Shown here in pieces: positions 50,118 through 59,335 of a stretch of DNA of 64,000 nucleotides. Source of the stretch: Treponema succinifaciens DSM 2489 (lineage in GTDB: Bacteria; Spirochaetota; Spirochaetia; Treponematales; Treponemataceae). The translations under genes and the position numbers were made by a program. How positions within the stretch are numbered: the first letter of the stretch is position 1; each line of letters opens with the position of its first letter. The notes under the pieces are model-generated. The model ran no database searches, was not told where the DNA came from, and was given only the letters and a program-made list of their open reading frames with translations. The stretch is from assembly GCF_000195275.1 (NCBI RefSeq), contig NC_015385.1:1876501-1940500 (forward strand), read 5' to 3'.

Positions 50118-52151
50118 TTACACCTTTACCTGGAAGTGGCTGAACACCATTCCGAAGCTTGCCCTTCCTTGAGTTACAGAGCGAAGATTTGTTGAAAAGC
50201 CGAACATTTTTGCCATTGGGGCTTTTGCATGAATTACACTTTCGCCTGACTTTTCATCCATGCTAACAATCATTCCGCCACGCTGTGTAATCTGGCTCAT
50301 TGCGTCTCCAACAAATTCAGCAGGACATTCAATATCAACTTCCATTACCGGCTCAAGCAGTTCAGGAGTTGCAGACTCGCACGCTTTGTCAAACGCTTCG
50401 GCAGCGGCGGCTTCAAATGCAAAAGTAGAAGCTGTAAGCTCATCATATTTTATGTCAGTTACAGAAACCGCAATGTCTGTGCAAGGGTAACCCATTCGTA
50501 TTCCAGAAGTAAAACAGCTTTGAATACTCTGTTCAATTGCTTCATAAATTTCTTTTGGAATTAAATTGTCATGCACTGCGCAAGTATAAGAATTTCCAGC
50601 ACCAGTTTCTCTTGGTTCAATATGAATCGTGAGGCAAGCCGCATTTTCTTTTCCGGCAAGAACTTTGCTGAACTCTTCCTTATAATCGGCGGCAGTAGAA
50701 ATTGACTCTCTGTAAGTAACCTGCGGAGAACCAACCCTGCACTGAACTTTAAAGTCGTCTCTGATTCGGGTAACAAGAACATCAAGGTGAAGCTCTCCCA
50801 TTCCAGAAATAACAAGCTGTCCTGTTTCTTCGTCATCGCGGAAAGTAAACGTAGGATCTTCACGGCTAAGGATTTCAAGAGTTTCCTGAAGTTTTGCACG
50901 GTCGCCCATTGTTTCCGGCTCAATCGCAATCGAAATAACAGGCTCCGGAAATTTTACACTTTCAAGAAGAACTGGCATTCCTTCGCTACCCAAAGTATCT
51001 CCGGTCTGCGCAAATTTCAAGCCCACAAAAACCGCAATGTCTCCTGCGCTTACACTGTCCATCTGCTCCATCCGGTTTGCATTCACACGGAGAATTCTAT
51101 TTACACGCTCACGCTTTTTTTTGCCAACATTGTAAACCTGAGTTCCAGTTGAAATTTTTCCAGAGTACATTCTTACAAAGCAAAGAATTCCTGCCTCGCG
51201 GTCATACTGAATTTTAAAAACAAGACCAGCCGGAGTCTTTGAATCAGGATCGCATTTTACAAGAATTTTTTCCTCTTCATTTCTCTTTACATGAATTCCT
51301 TCAGCAGGCGGAACTTCATCTGGCGAAGGAAGATAAGCGACAACCGCATCAATGAGAGGCTGAACTCCCTGATTATGCCGGCTTGAACCGCAAAGGAACG
51401 GAACAAGCGTTCTGTTAATTGTAGCTTTGCGCAATGCAGATACAAGTTGCTCAACAGAAATTTCCTTGCCTTCTATATAAAGGTCTGTAAGTTCTTCATC
51501 ATTTGAAGCGACTGTATCAACAAGTTTTTCCCGCCATTCCTGTGCAAGTTCTTTGTACTCATCGCTGATTTCTGATTCTGTAAATTTTTCTCCTTCAGTT
51601 TCTGAATCCCAGCAGATTTCTTTCATTTTAAGAAGATCTATAACGCCTTCAAAGTCCTGTCCGCTTCCCATAGGAATTTCAAGGGCAACAGGCTCGCAGC
51701 CAAATTTTTTGCGAACATCTTCCATTGCTCCAAAGAAGTCCGCACCGACTCTGTCCATTTTGTTTACAAAGCAAATGCGCGGAACATGAAATTCATCAGC
51801 CTGCTTCCAGACAGTTTCAGTTTGAGGCTGAACCCATCCAACGGCGCAGATTACGGCAACAGCTCCATCAAGAACACGCAAAGAGCGTTCAACTTCCGCA
51901 GTAAAATCAACGTGGCCTGGAGTGTCAATGATATTTATTTTGTAGCCTTTCCATTCAGTTGTGATTGCAGCTGAAGCGATTGTAATTCCACGCTCTTGCT
52001 CCTGCTTCATAAAATCCATTGTAGCCGCGCCGTCATCAATTTCACCGATTTTATGAATTTTTCCAGAGTAATAAAGAATTCTTTCTGTCGTGGTTGTTTT
52101 TCCAGCATCAATGTGAGCCATGATGCCAATGTTTCTCATTTTTTCAAGCAT
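50118..52151 (-). CDS. fusA: Elongation factor G (one of probably two)
   Basis: 677 residues from the ATG at 52151, preceded by GGAAA; a TTG at 52163 would add four residues. Translocation GTPase with G1 AHIDAGKTTTTERIL, G2 RGITI, G3 DTPGHVDF and G4 NKMD, then domains II-V. The G3-following sequence reads GWVQPQTETVWKQAD where most EF-G have GGVEPQSETVW. Many spirochetes carry two EF-G genes with divided roles; which one this is cannot be decided here. Confidence 0.9.
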   Translation of the reverse strand: MLEKMRNIGIMAHIDAGKTTTTERILYYSGKIHKIGEIDDGAATMDFMKQEQERGITIASAAITTEWKGYKINIIDTPGHVDFTAEVERSLRVLDGAVAVICAVGWVQPQTETVWKQADEFHVPRICFVNKMDRVGADFFGAMEDVRKKFGCEPVALEIPMGSGQDFEGVIDLLKMKEICWDSETEGEKFTESEISDEYKELAQEWREKLVDTVASNDEELTDLYIEGKEISVEQLVSALRKATINRTLVPFLCGSSRHNQGVQPLIDAVVAYLPSPDEVPPAEGIHVKRNEEEKILVKCDPDSKTPAGLVFKIQYDREAGILCFVRMYSGKISTGTQVYNVGKKKRERVNRILRVNANRMEQMDSVSAGDIAVFVGLKFAQTGDTLGSEGMPVLLESVKFPEPVISIAIEPETMGDRAKLQETLEILSREDPTFTFRDDEETGQLVISGMGELHLDVLVTRIRDDFKVQCRVGSPQVTYRESISTAADYKEEFSKVLAGKENAACLTIHIEPRETGAGNSYTCAVHDNLIPKEIYEAIEQSIQSCFTSGIRMGYPCTDIAVSVTDIKYDELTASTFAFEAAAAEAFDKACESATPELLEPVMEVDIECPAEFVGDAMSQITQRGGMIVSMDEKSGESVIHAKAPMAKMFGFSTNLRSVTQGRASFGMVFSHFQVKV

Positions 52152-52335
52152 ATAGATTTCCAAAAATAAACGCGAAATTTTTTTAGTATTTTAAAAAAAT
52201 ACACACCAGATGTCAAGGCAACGAATTTTTCCAAAAGTTTATTTCTTTACATTTCAAGATGATATGATATAATCAATTTGGAATATTTAAAAATTCAGTT
52301 TCAGCGGTTTTTAAATTCAACAACTGGAGCAAGAG

Positions 52336-53361
52336 ATGACAACAATTTTAATAGTTGATGATTCTGAAATTGACAGAGCGGTTTTAAAAAACATACTGGC
52401 AAGTTTCTACAATGTAATTGAAGCAGATTCAGGATATGCGGCGCTTGATATTTTAAACAATCCGGCATTAAAAATTGACGGACTTATTATTGATATAAAT
52501 ATGCCTGGACTAAGCGGGTTCGAAGTGCTCAGTCTGCTAGACAAGTCAAAGCATTCAGGAATGATGATTCTGCTCATTTCTTCAGAAGCGAAAAAAGACA
52601 ACATTATAAGAGCCGCAAATTTCGGAGCGTCAGGATTTTTCAAGAAACCTTATGACAGCAAGCAGATTCTTTCAAAACTGAAATCAATATTCGCAAAAAA
52701 AGTTCTTGCGGCTTCAATGCTAAAAGGAACTGTATCAGATAAAGAGTTAAAGGCGACAATTCTTTACGCGGACAAGCTTCGCCGTGTTTATCTTACTTAT
52801 CTAAAAAGTGAAAAAAAGAACGACGATCTTTATATTCACGTAACTGAAATTGTGCATATAATGCTTGAAAATTATTTTGCGACAAAAGCTCCAAAAGATC
52901 TCACGCCGGAAGGAATTGAAATAATCAGCCGCGCAGCATATTTTTATGACATAGGCAGAATGATTGTAAGCCATGAAAAATTCAAGGTTTATTCCCAGTC
53001 AGAAATCGATGACATTCCAGAAACGCACACAATTGCAGGAGCGGATTTTGTTGGCGTGAACAGCTCGCCAAGTGTCGCATATTTTGTAAAAGTCTGCTCT
53101 GACATCTGCATGCACCACCACGAACGCTATGACGGAAGAGGAATGCCTCATGGTCTAAAAAGCAGCATCAACAACATCTACACGCAGATGTGCGCAATCG
53201 CAATAGAATTCTGCATAAACTTTTTTTCCGCAGAAGAAATAAGCGCAGCCGAATTCAACATGGCCATGAACACAATTTTAGAAGATAAAGACGCATTCCG
53301 GCCAGATGTAATAGAACTTCTTAAAAACAGCCAGGACGACATTCTCGCCTGCTACACATAA
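52336..53361 (+). CDS. Response regulator with HD-GYP-like output domain lacking the HD histidine
   Basis: 341 residues. Receiver domain with acidic pocket DDSE, phospho-acceptor Asp in LIIDINMPG and Lys in FFKKPYD. The C-terminal half follows the HD-GYP layout but has FYDIGR where LHDIGK is expected, and RYDGRGMP where YDGxGYP is expected, although HTIAGADF and HHHERYDG are present. c-di-GMP hydrolysis is therefore doubtful. GGAG precedes the start. No sensor kinase is nearby. Confidence 0.8.
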   Translation: MTTILIVDDSEIDRAVLKNILASFYNVIEADSGYAALDILNNPALKIDGLIIDINMPGLSGFEVLSLLDKSKHSGMMILLISSEAKKDNIIRAANFGASGFFKKPYDSKQILSKLKSIFAKKVLAASMLKGTVSDKELKATILYADKLRRVYLTYLKSEKKNDDLYIHVTEIVHIMLENYFATKAPKDLTPEGIEIISRAAYFYDIGRMIVSHEKFKVYSQSEIDDIPETHTIAGADFVGVNSSPSVAYFVKVCSDICMHHHERYDGRGMPHGLKSSINNIYTQMCAIAIEFCINFFSAEEISAAEFNMAMNTILEDKDAFRPDVIELLKNSQDDILACYT

Positions 53362-53367
53362 AAAAAA

Positions 53368-53396
53368 TTGAATTTTCTGCGGATAATTCGTATAAT
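53368..53396 (+). promoter_or_regulatory. Promoter of nadE (leaderless type)
   Basis: TTGAAT at 53368-53373, 17-base spacer, TATAAT at 53391-53396, six bases, ATG at 53403. Same layout as at 47833. Confidence 0.75.
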
Positions 53397-53402
53397 CGAT
53401 TT

Positions 53403-55391
53403 ATGAACTACGGATTTTTCAGAGTTGCAAGCGTTTCCCCTTCACTTTCTGTGGCGGACTGCAACTTCAACTCCAAGCAGATAATTGAACTTGTAAAAAA
53501 AGCTCAGGACAAAAAAATAAAGCTTCTCGTTTTCCCGGAACTTTCCATTTGCGCCTACACTTGCGCAGATTTATTCACACAAAAAACACTTCAAGAAGAG
53601 TGCTATATCGTCCTAAAAAATATTTGCGAGGAAACAAAAAACTGCAATATTCTTTTTTGCGTAGGACTTCCTGTTGAACTGGACTCGGAGCGATTCAACT
53701 GCGCAGCTTTCGTTTTCAAAGGAAAAGTTCTTGCTTTAATACCAAAATCTTTTATTCCAAATTATTCTGAATTCTATGAAAGCCGCTGGTTTGCCTCATT
53801 TTCTGAAAACACTGTAAAACAAATTTCACTTTGCAAAGGCTTGGAAGACATTCCGTTTGGCACAGATATTTTTATTCAGGATGAAAATGACTCTTCCATA
53901 AAAATTTCCGCGGAACTTTGCGAAGATTTGTGGGTTCCGTTTTCACCTTCAACAAGGCACGCATTAAACGGAGCTACGATAATTGCAAATTTAAGCGCAA
54001 GCAATGAAGTCGCAGGAAAAGCAGAATACAGACGGATTCTTGTGACAGGACATTCCGCAAAAACAGTAAGCGCATACATTTACGCAAACGCAAGCCACGA
54101 TGAAAGTTCCACCGATATGATTTTCAGCGGACACAGCATCATAGCAGCAAACGGAGCAATAAAAGCCGAATCCGGTCTTTTTGAAAACACGCAGGAATTT
54201 CTTATAGCGGACATTGATCTGGAAAAACTCACGCAAGACAGAATCAAGTCCACAACTTTTTCTAGAAGCACAAGTTTTGCAAAATCTGAATACAAGACAA
54301 TTTTTGTAAGCGGACTTCAGCAGGAACATTTTGCAGACAACATAGACGAGCAGCTTTATGAAAAAATTGATCTTCATCCATTTGTTCCTTCTGATATTCA
54401 AAAAAGAAAAGAAAGATGTTTTTCAATAATTGAAATGCAGTCGGAAGGACTCGCAAAACGGCTAAGGCACATTCATGCGCAGGGAGCAGTCATAGGACTT
54501 AGCGGAGGTCTAGATTCAACTTTGGCGCTTTTAGTATGCGCAAGAGCTTTTGATAAATGCAACATTTCAAGAGAAAAAATTTTTTCTATAACAATGCCCG
54601 CCTTCGGAACAACAGACAGAACATTCAACAACGCCTGCCTGCTTGCAAAGGAAATGGGAACAACCTTAAAAGAAATAAATATAAAAGACGCTGTGATTCA
54701 GCATTTTAAAGATATAGGGCAAGACATAAACACACACGATGTAACTTACGAAAATTGCCAGGCACGCGAGCGTACTCAAGTTCTTATGGATTTTGCAAAC
54801 AAGTGCAACGGAATTGTAATCGGAACAGGAGATTTAAGCGAGCTTGCTCTTGGATGGTGCACTTACAACGGCGACCAGATGAGCATGTACGGCGTAAATT
54901 CCAGTATTCCAAAAACTTTAGTCCGCCACCTTGTTTCTTGGTTTGCGGACGAGGCATTTGAAAAAGGAAACAAAAATCTTTCTGATGTTCTGAATGATAT
55001 TCTTGCGACACCTGTAAGCCCGGAACTTCTACCGCCTTCAGAAGGAAAAATAAGTCAGAAAACAGAAGAAATTGTAGGTCCTTACGAGCTTCATGATTTT
55101 TTCCTTTACTATGTTTTGCGCTGGGGATTTTCTCCACGGAAAATTTATTTTCTTGCACAAAAAGCTTTTCTTGGAAAAGAAGACAAGGCGACAAAGACAA
55201 TATACACAAAAGAAATCATCTTAAAATGGCTAAAGAATTTCTACAAAAGATTTTTCAGCCAGCAGTTCAAAAGAAGCTGTATGCCGGACGGAGCAAAAGT
55301 TGGAACAGTAAATCTTTCGCCAAGAGGAGACTGGAGAATGCCTAGCGATGCAAGCGCGCAGATTTGGATAAAGGAAATTGAAAAATGCTAA
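53403..55391 (+). CDS. nadE: Glutamine-dependent NAD+ synthetase
   Basis: 662 residues. N-terminal carbon-nitrogen hydrolase domain with Glu (FPELSICAYTC), Lys (PKSFIPNYSEFYESRWF) and Cys (AELCEDLW) supplies ammonia; the C-terminal synthetase has the ATP loop IGLSGGLDSTLALLV and motif GTGDLSELALGW. It makes NAD+ from deamido-NAD+. Its stop overlaps the start of rlmJ (7 bases), so they are one operon. Confidence 0.95.
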   Translation: MNYGFFRVASVSPSLSVADCNFNSKQIIELVKKAQDKKIKLLVFPELSICAYTCADLFTQKTLQEECYIVLKNICEETKNCNILFCVGLPVELDSERFNCAAFVFKGKVLALIPKSFIPNYSEFYESRWFASFSENTVKQISLCKGLEDIPFGTDIFIQDENDSSIKISAELCEDLWVPFSPSTRHALNGATIIANLSASNEVAGKAEYRRILVTGHSAKTVSAYIYANASHDESSTDMIFSGHSIIAANGAIKAESGLFENTQEFLIADIDLEKLTQDRIKSTTFSRSTSFAKSEYKTIFVSGLQQEHFADNIDEQLYEKIDLHPFVPSDIQKRKERCFSIIEMQSEGLAKRLRHIHAQGAVIGLSGGLDSTLALLVCARAFDKCNISREKIFSITMPAFGTTDRTFNNACLLAKEMGTTLKEINIKDAVIQHFKDIGQDINTHDVTYENCQARERTQVLMDFANKCNGIVIGTGDLSELALGWCTYNGDQMSMYGVNSSIPKTLVRHLVSWFADEAFEKGNKNLSDVLNDILATPVSPELLPPSEGKISQKTEEIVGPYELHDFFLYYVLRWGFSPRKIYFLAQKAFLGKEDKATKTIYTKEIILKWLKNFYKRFFSQQFKRSCMPDGAKVGTVNLSPRGDWRMPSDASAQIWIKEIEKC

Positions 55392-56227
55392 GCTATCAGC
55401 ACGAATATCACGCCGGAAATCTTGCAGACGTTTTAAAGCACACTTGCCTTTGCCTGATTTTGGATTCTCTTTGCAAAAAAGAAAAGCCTTTTACAATAAT
55501 AGACAGCCACTCAGGTGCCGGAATATTCAGTCTTGATGACGAGCGGATTTTAAAGACAAACGAAGCAAAAGACGGAATAGAAAAAATATACAGATTCTAC
55601 AAACGGACTTCGCAGGAATTTCCTCACGGACTAAAAGAATACATCGAGCGTGAATCTTCTTATCTTGAAGAAAAAAAATACGCAGGAAGCCCGGAACTTG
55701 AAAGCCTTTATTCAAGAGACAAAGACAGCCTTCATTTTGTAGAAAAACATCCGCAAGCGCTTGAATCATTAAGAAGCAACATGAAAGACCACAAGGTCAT
55801 AATTCACAATGAAGACAGCTACAAAGCACTTTGCGCGCTCACACCACCACTAATAAAACGCGGACTTGTTCTATGCGATCCAAGCTACGAAGATGCAGAT
55901 GATTACAAAAAAGTCTGCGACGCATTAAAAACTGTAAGAAAAAAATGGAACACAGCAATTATCGCGCTTTGGTATCCGCTTTTGCTCCGCAGAAAAAATG
56001 AAACCTCTCAGCTTTTAACAGAACTTGAAGACTTCTGCAAACTAGGAACAACTCCCTGCGAAAGCTTTAAAGTTGAGCTAGTCACAAAAAATCCAGAGGA
56101 AACAAAAACAGAGTCAGGCTCTCATCTTTACGGAAGCGGAATGTTTATAATGAATCCGCCATGGAAGCTAAAAGAGGATATGGAAAAAAACTGCACATTT
56201 ATAAATAAAATCCTCGAAATTTTGTAA
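55385..56227 (+). CDS. rlmJ: 23S rRNA (adenine2030-N6)-methyltransferase RlmJ
   Basis: 280 residues starting MLSYQHEYHAGNLADVLKHT, the RlmJ signature, with SAM-binding IIDSHSGAGIF and catalytic LCDPSYE (DPPYE in E. coli). Length is normal. Cotranscribed with nadE. Confidence 0.93.
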   Translation: MLSYQHEYHAGNLADVLKHTCLCLILDSLCKKEKPFTIIDSHSGAGIFSLDDERILKTNEAKDGIEKIYRFYKRTSQEFPHGLKEYIERESSYLEEKKYAGSPELESLYSRDKDSLHFVEKHPQALESLRSNMKDHKVIIHNEDSYKALCALTPPLIKRGLVLCDPSYEDADDYKKVCDALKTVRKKWNTAIIALWYPLLLRRKNETSQLLTELEDFCKLGTTPCESFKVELVTKNPEETKTESGSHLYGSGMFIMNPPWKLKEDMEKNCTFINKILEIL

Positions 56228-56229
56228 AC

Positions 56230-57015
56230 TTAGTCATCGTACCACTCTTCTCTTATTGAGATCGAGCCAAGGTGAAGCAATTTGCTGTAAGACGGGGAAT
56301 AGCTTGAATCCCTGCCAACGGAAACCGCCCACATATCAACATACCAAACTCCATCTTCGGAACTGCTAGACCAATTTACATCCTCATCGCTTGAAACCGG
56401 AAGCGGATTACCGTTGTCAGTTTTCTTGAAGTCAAATCCGTACCCTGAGCCGGAACTCACATTGCGCAAAGGTTTTCCAATCAAAGTTATGCCGCTTGAA
56501 CCAGCAACATAGCTTTCCATTGCAGAAGTTCCGTAGCAGACAACAGCAGAATATTCAGAAGAACCTTTTATGCTATTCAGGCGGATATAAACATAGCGGT
56601 CATCATTTTTTTCTGGAATCAAAGGAGTTTGGTTATAGGAAGAAAATAAAAGCGTCTTATAGTTTCTTGAATTTATAATATTTGTTGCCGCAGCCGAAAC
56701 ATCACTGCTTGAGTTCAATGAGTCAATCGAACTTTGCGCGCTGACCATTGTAGAATAGTTATTATAAATCTTGTAATAGACTTCAGTTCCAAGAAAAGAA
56801 AAATCGGACGAGCCGTAATCAGAATTGTCGCCTTCTTCATTGGTCAAAAAAGAAAAATAAAGCTGAGGTCTATCAGTGCTTGTGTATTTTGTTGTGTGCC
56901 CGTCAGTTTTTGGCGGCTCAAGGTAATAAAAAGTATCCAAACCGCAACTGACAAAAAGCATGGCAAATAAAAAAAAGGCGGTTTTTAATTTTTTTGCAAA
57001 ACAAACACCGCCCAT
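56230..57015 (-). CDS. Putative lipoprotein
   Basis: 261 residues from the ATG at 57015 with signal MGGVCFAKKLKTAFFLFAML and lipobox FVSC. The body is Ser/Asp/Tyr-rich with mixed strands and no domain I recognise. A longer frame starting at TTG 57048 overlaps the upstream gene and spoils the signal peptide. It follows the TPR gene. Confidence 0.7.
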   Translation of the reverse strand: MGGVCFAKKLKTAFFLFAMLFVSCGLDTFYYLEPPKTDGHTTKYTSTDRPQLYFSFLTNEEGDNSDYGSSDFSFLGTEVYYKIYNNYSTMVSAQSSIDSLNSSSDVSAAATNIINSRNYKTLLFSSYNQTPLIPEKNDDRYVYIRLNSIKGSSEYSAVVCYGTSAMESYVAGSSGITLIGKPLRNVSSGSGYGFDFKKTDNGNPLPVSSDEDVNWSSSSEDGVWYVDMWAVSVGRDSSYSPSYSKLLHLGSISIREEWYDD

Positions 57016-57040
57016 TTTTTCTTTATAAAAATACTGATTT

Positions 57041-57715
57041 TTAGTCAATTTTTCCTTTTGCCCTTAAATCAATAAGGCGGCTTTCAGAAAGGTTTGCCCA
57101 CTCGTATCCGCTGTAAGAATCAACAGTCTTCTGGTAAAGTTCCGCGGCATTAGAATAATTTCCTGAAAGTTCTAAAACTCTTGCAGCGTTAAAAAGCGCA
57201 TGGGACGCAAGGTAAAAATCCTTGTCATCCGCAGCAGCCTTATAATAAGCCACAGCATCATCATTTTTAGAAAGCTCCTCTGCGCAAACAGCTGCATTGT
57301 ACATACATTCTGCATAAGTATAAGCCTTTTTAGAAGCATTGGCAGCCTTTAAGTAACAATCAAGTGCTTTCGTAAAATCTTTCTTTGCAAAGGCAATATC
57401 AGCATAAAGCATATTGGCACGAACGCCGGCAACATTCTTTTTTGAAAGATAAGGAGCAAGAGCTTCTTCTGCTTTTGCCTGACGTGAAGAAATCGCATCT
57501 TCCTCTATTCCGCCGGATTTTGAAACATAAGAATATTCAATTGAATCAATAGCAGCAAGATCTTTTTTCTTGTTTGAATCAGAAATTGCAAACACAACGC
57601 AAACAACTACAGCAGCAGCAACCAAAACAGCCACACCGCAAACGAATATTTTTCTATTTCTAATAATGAAATCTTCAATTTTTACATTTGCAGTAGCTTT
57701 TTTTCCCTTAGACAT
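57041..57715 (-). CDS. Membrane-anchored TPR protein
   Basis: 224 residues. Basic N-terminus, one membrane helix (KIFVCGVAVLVAAAVVVCVV, about 19-40), then four TPR-like units (MLYADIAFAKKDFTKALDCY, MYNAAVCAEELSKNDDAVAY, LFNAARVLELSGNYSNAAEL). The layout recalls YfgM-type envelope chaperone partners. GGAG precedes the ATG. Confidence 0.75.
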   Translation of the reverse strand: MSKGKKATANVKIEDFIIRNRKIFVCGVAVLVAAAVVVCVVFAISDSNKKKDLAAIDSIEYSYVSKSGGIEEDAISSRQAKAEEALAPYLSKKNVAGVRANMLYADIAFAKKDFTKALDCYLKAANASKKAYTYAECMYNAAVCAEELSKNDDAVAYYKAAADDKDFYLASHALFNAARVLELSGNYSNAAELYQKTVDSYSGYEWANLSESRLIDLRAKGKID

Positions 57716-57775
57716 TTTTTACTCCGAATATTTTTTTATTATATAGAATATCAGTTTTTTTGTCAAAACCTGAAA

Positions 57776-59323
57776 CTAAGTCCTGCGGATATTCAGCTCA
57801 GAAATAAGCTTTGAAACATAAGTGCGCTGAATATCAAGAATTTTTGCGGCGGCAGTCTGATTCCAGTTTGTTTCCCGTAGAATTCTTTCAACATACTGTT
57901 TTTTAAATTCCGAAAGCGCATTCTTTAAGCTACGGTCTTTCATAAGTGAAAGTTCTTCTGCGCAATTTTTAATTTCAGTGTTTTCCTGCAAATTTTCAGA
58001 ATCCACAGGAAGCCGCAAGTCGTTCAGCTGAATAAAAGGCGGATTCCCGATTATACAAGCCCGCTCAATTGTATTCTCAAGCTCGCGGATATTTCCCGGC
58101 CACATATAAGAATAAATCGCTTTTTTTGCCGCTTCTGAAAATCCAAGAAAATCCTTGTGTATTTCAGCCTTGAATTTATTCAAAAAGAATTCGCACAAAT
58201 CTTCAAGTTCGTCCCTGCGCTCACGCAAAGGCGGAACAGCAATAGGAAGAACATTCAGCCTAAAATACAAATCGCTTCTAAAAGTGCCTTCCTTTATCAT
58301 TGCTTCTAAGTCGCGGTTTGTTGCGGCAATAATTCTTACATCAACTGAAATCGTATCGCAAGAACCAACGCGCTCAAACTTTTTTTCCTGAATCACACGC
58401 AAAAGCTTAGCCTGCAAATCAAAAGGCAGCTCACCAATCTCATCAAGAAAAATTGTTCCGCCGTCAGCCATTTCAAATCGGCCTTTTCTTGCAGAAACAG
58501 CATCGGTAAAAGCACCCTTCACGTGTCCAAAGAATTCCGACTCAAGCAAAGACGGACTTAAAGAAGCGCAGCTCACACGGACAAACGGCTTGTTTTTTCT
58601 GTTGCTCAAAAGATGAATCTGCTCTGCAAAAAGCTCCTTGCCAACTCCGCTTTCACCAGTAATCAAGACAGAAGAATTAATCGCAGAAGCACGCTTTATA
58701 TTTTCAATTAATGAAAGAACAAGAGGATTCCGCGCAATAAAAGGATGATAGTCCTTGCCAGCGTCAACTACATACTGAAGCGCATTAAGCTGAACTTTAT
58801 TTTTCCTGTAACGCAAGGCATTTTGGTAAGCAACAGCCGCCTGTTCGCCCAAAAGCTCAAGAATTTCAAGGTCGTCAGCAGTAAAGTCGCCGTTATTTTC
58901 CTTGTTAATCAGCTCAATAACGCCAACACAATCGCCTTTCACACTCATAGGAAAAGCAATCATGTTTCTTGTAACATATTTTGTCATGTTTTGAACTGTG
59001 GAATTAAAGCGCGGATCGCTATTTACATCATTGATTATGACCGACTCGCAATTTTCTGCAACCCAGCCAGCGATTGATTCTTTTTCAACAAGGATTTTTT
59101 TTACTTCGGAATTTTTAGGACCAAGACTGATATAAAATTCCAGTGAATCGATTTCTTTCCGCACAAGAAGAAGAGATGCGGCTTCACATTTTACCATAAG
59201 CATTGCTGATTCCAAAATTGAAACCAGCAATGTATCTGGATCCGCATAATTTAAATTTATGCGCGTATTGATTTCAATGAGTGACTTTAGCCTGTCTAAA
59301 GAAATCAAACTGTTTCCACTCAT
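57776..59323 (-). CDS. Sigma-54-dependent activator with GAF domain
   Basis: 515 residues. GAF sensor domain (about 20-170), AAA+ domain with Walker [18 protein letters not shown], sigma-54 contact loop [10 protein letters not shown] (GAFTDA instead of the usual GAFTGA) and Walker [13 protein letters not shown], and a C-terminal Fis-type helix-turn-helix ([20 protein letters not shown]). It opens RNA polymerase/sigma-54 complexes in response to a small ligand not identifiable here. 12 bases after the cmk-rpsA stop. Confidence 0.92.
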   Translation of the reverse strand: MSGNSLISLDRLKSLIEINTRINLNYADPDTLLVSILESAMLMVKCEAASLLLVRKEIDSLEFYISLGPKNSEVKKILVEKESIAGWVAENCESVIINDVNSDPRFNSTVQNMTKYVTRNMIAFPMSVKGDCVGVIELINKENNGDFTADDLEILELLGEQAAVAYQNALRYRKNKVQLNALQYVVDAGKDYHPFIARNPLVLSLIENIKRASAINSSVLITGESGVGKELFAEQIHLLSNRKNKPFVRVSCASLSPSLLESEFFGHVKGAFTDAVSARKGRFEMADGGTIFLDEIGELPFDLQAKLLRVIQEKKFERVGSCDTISVDVRIIAATNRDLEAMIKEGTFRSDLYFRLNVLPIAVPPLRERRDELEDLCEFFLNKFKAEIHKDFLGFSEAAKKAIYSYMWPGNIRELENTIERACIIGNPPFIQLNDLRLPVDSENLQENTEIKNCAEELSLMKDRSLKNALSEFKKQYVERILRETNWNQTAAAKILDIQRTYVSKLISELNIRRT

Positions 59324-59335
59324 TGATTTTATTTT

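Noticed and set aside
57776-59323. GAFTDA in the sigma-54 activator as a sign of inactivity
   Set aside because: GAFTDA occurs in working family members, so the change alone is not evidence of loss.
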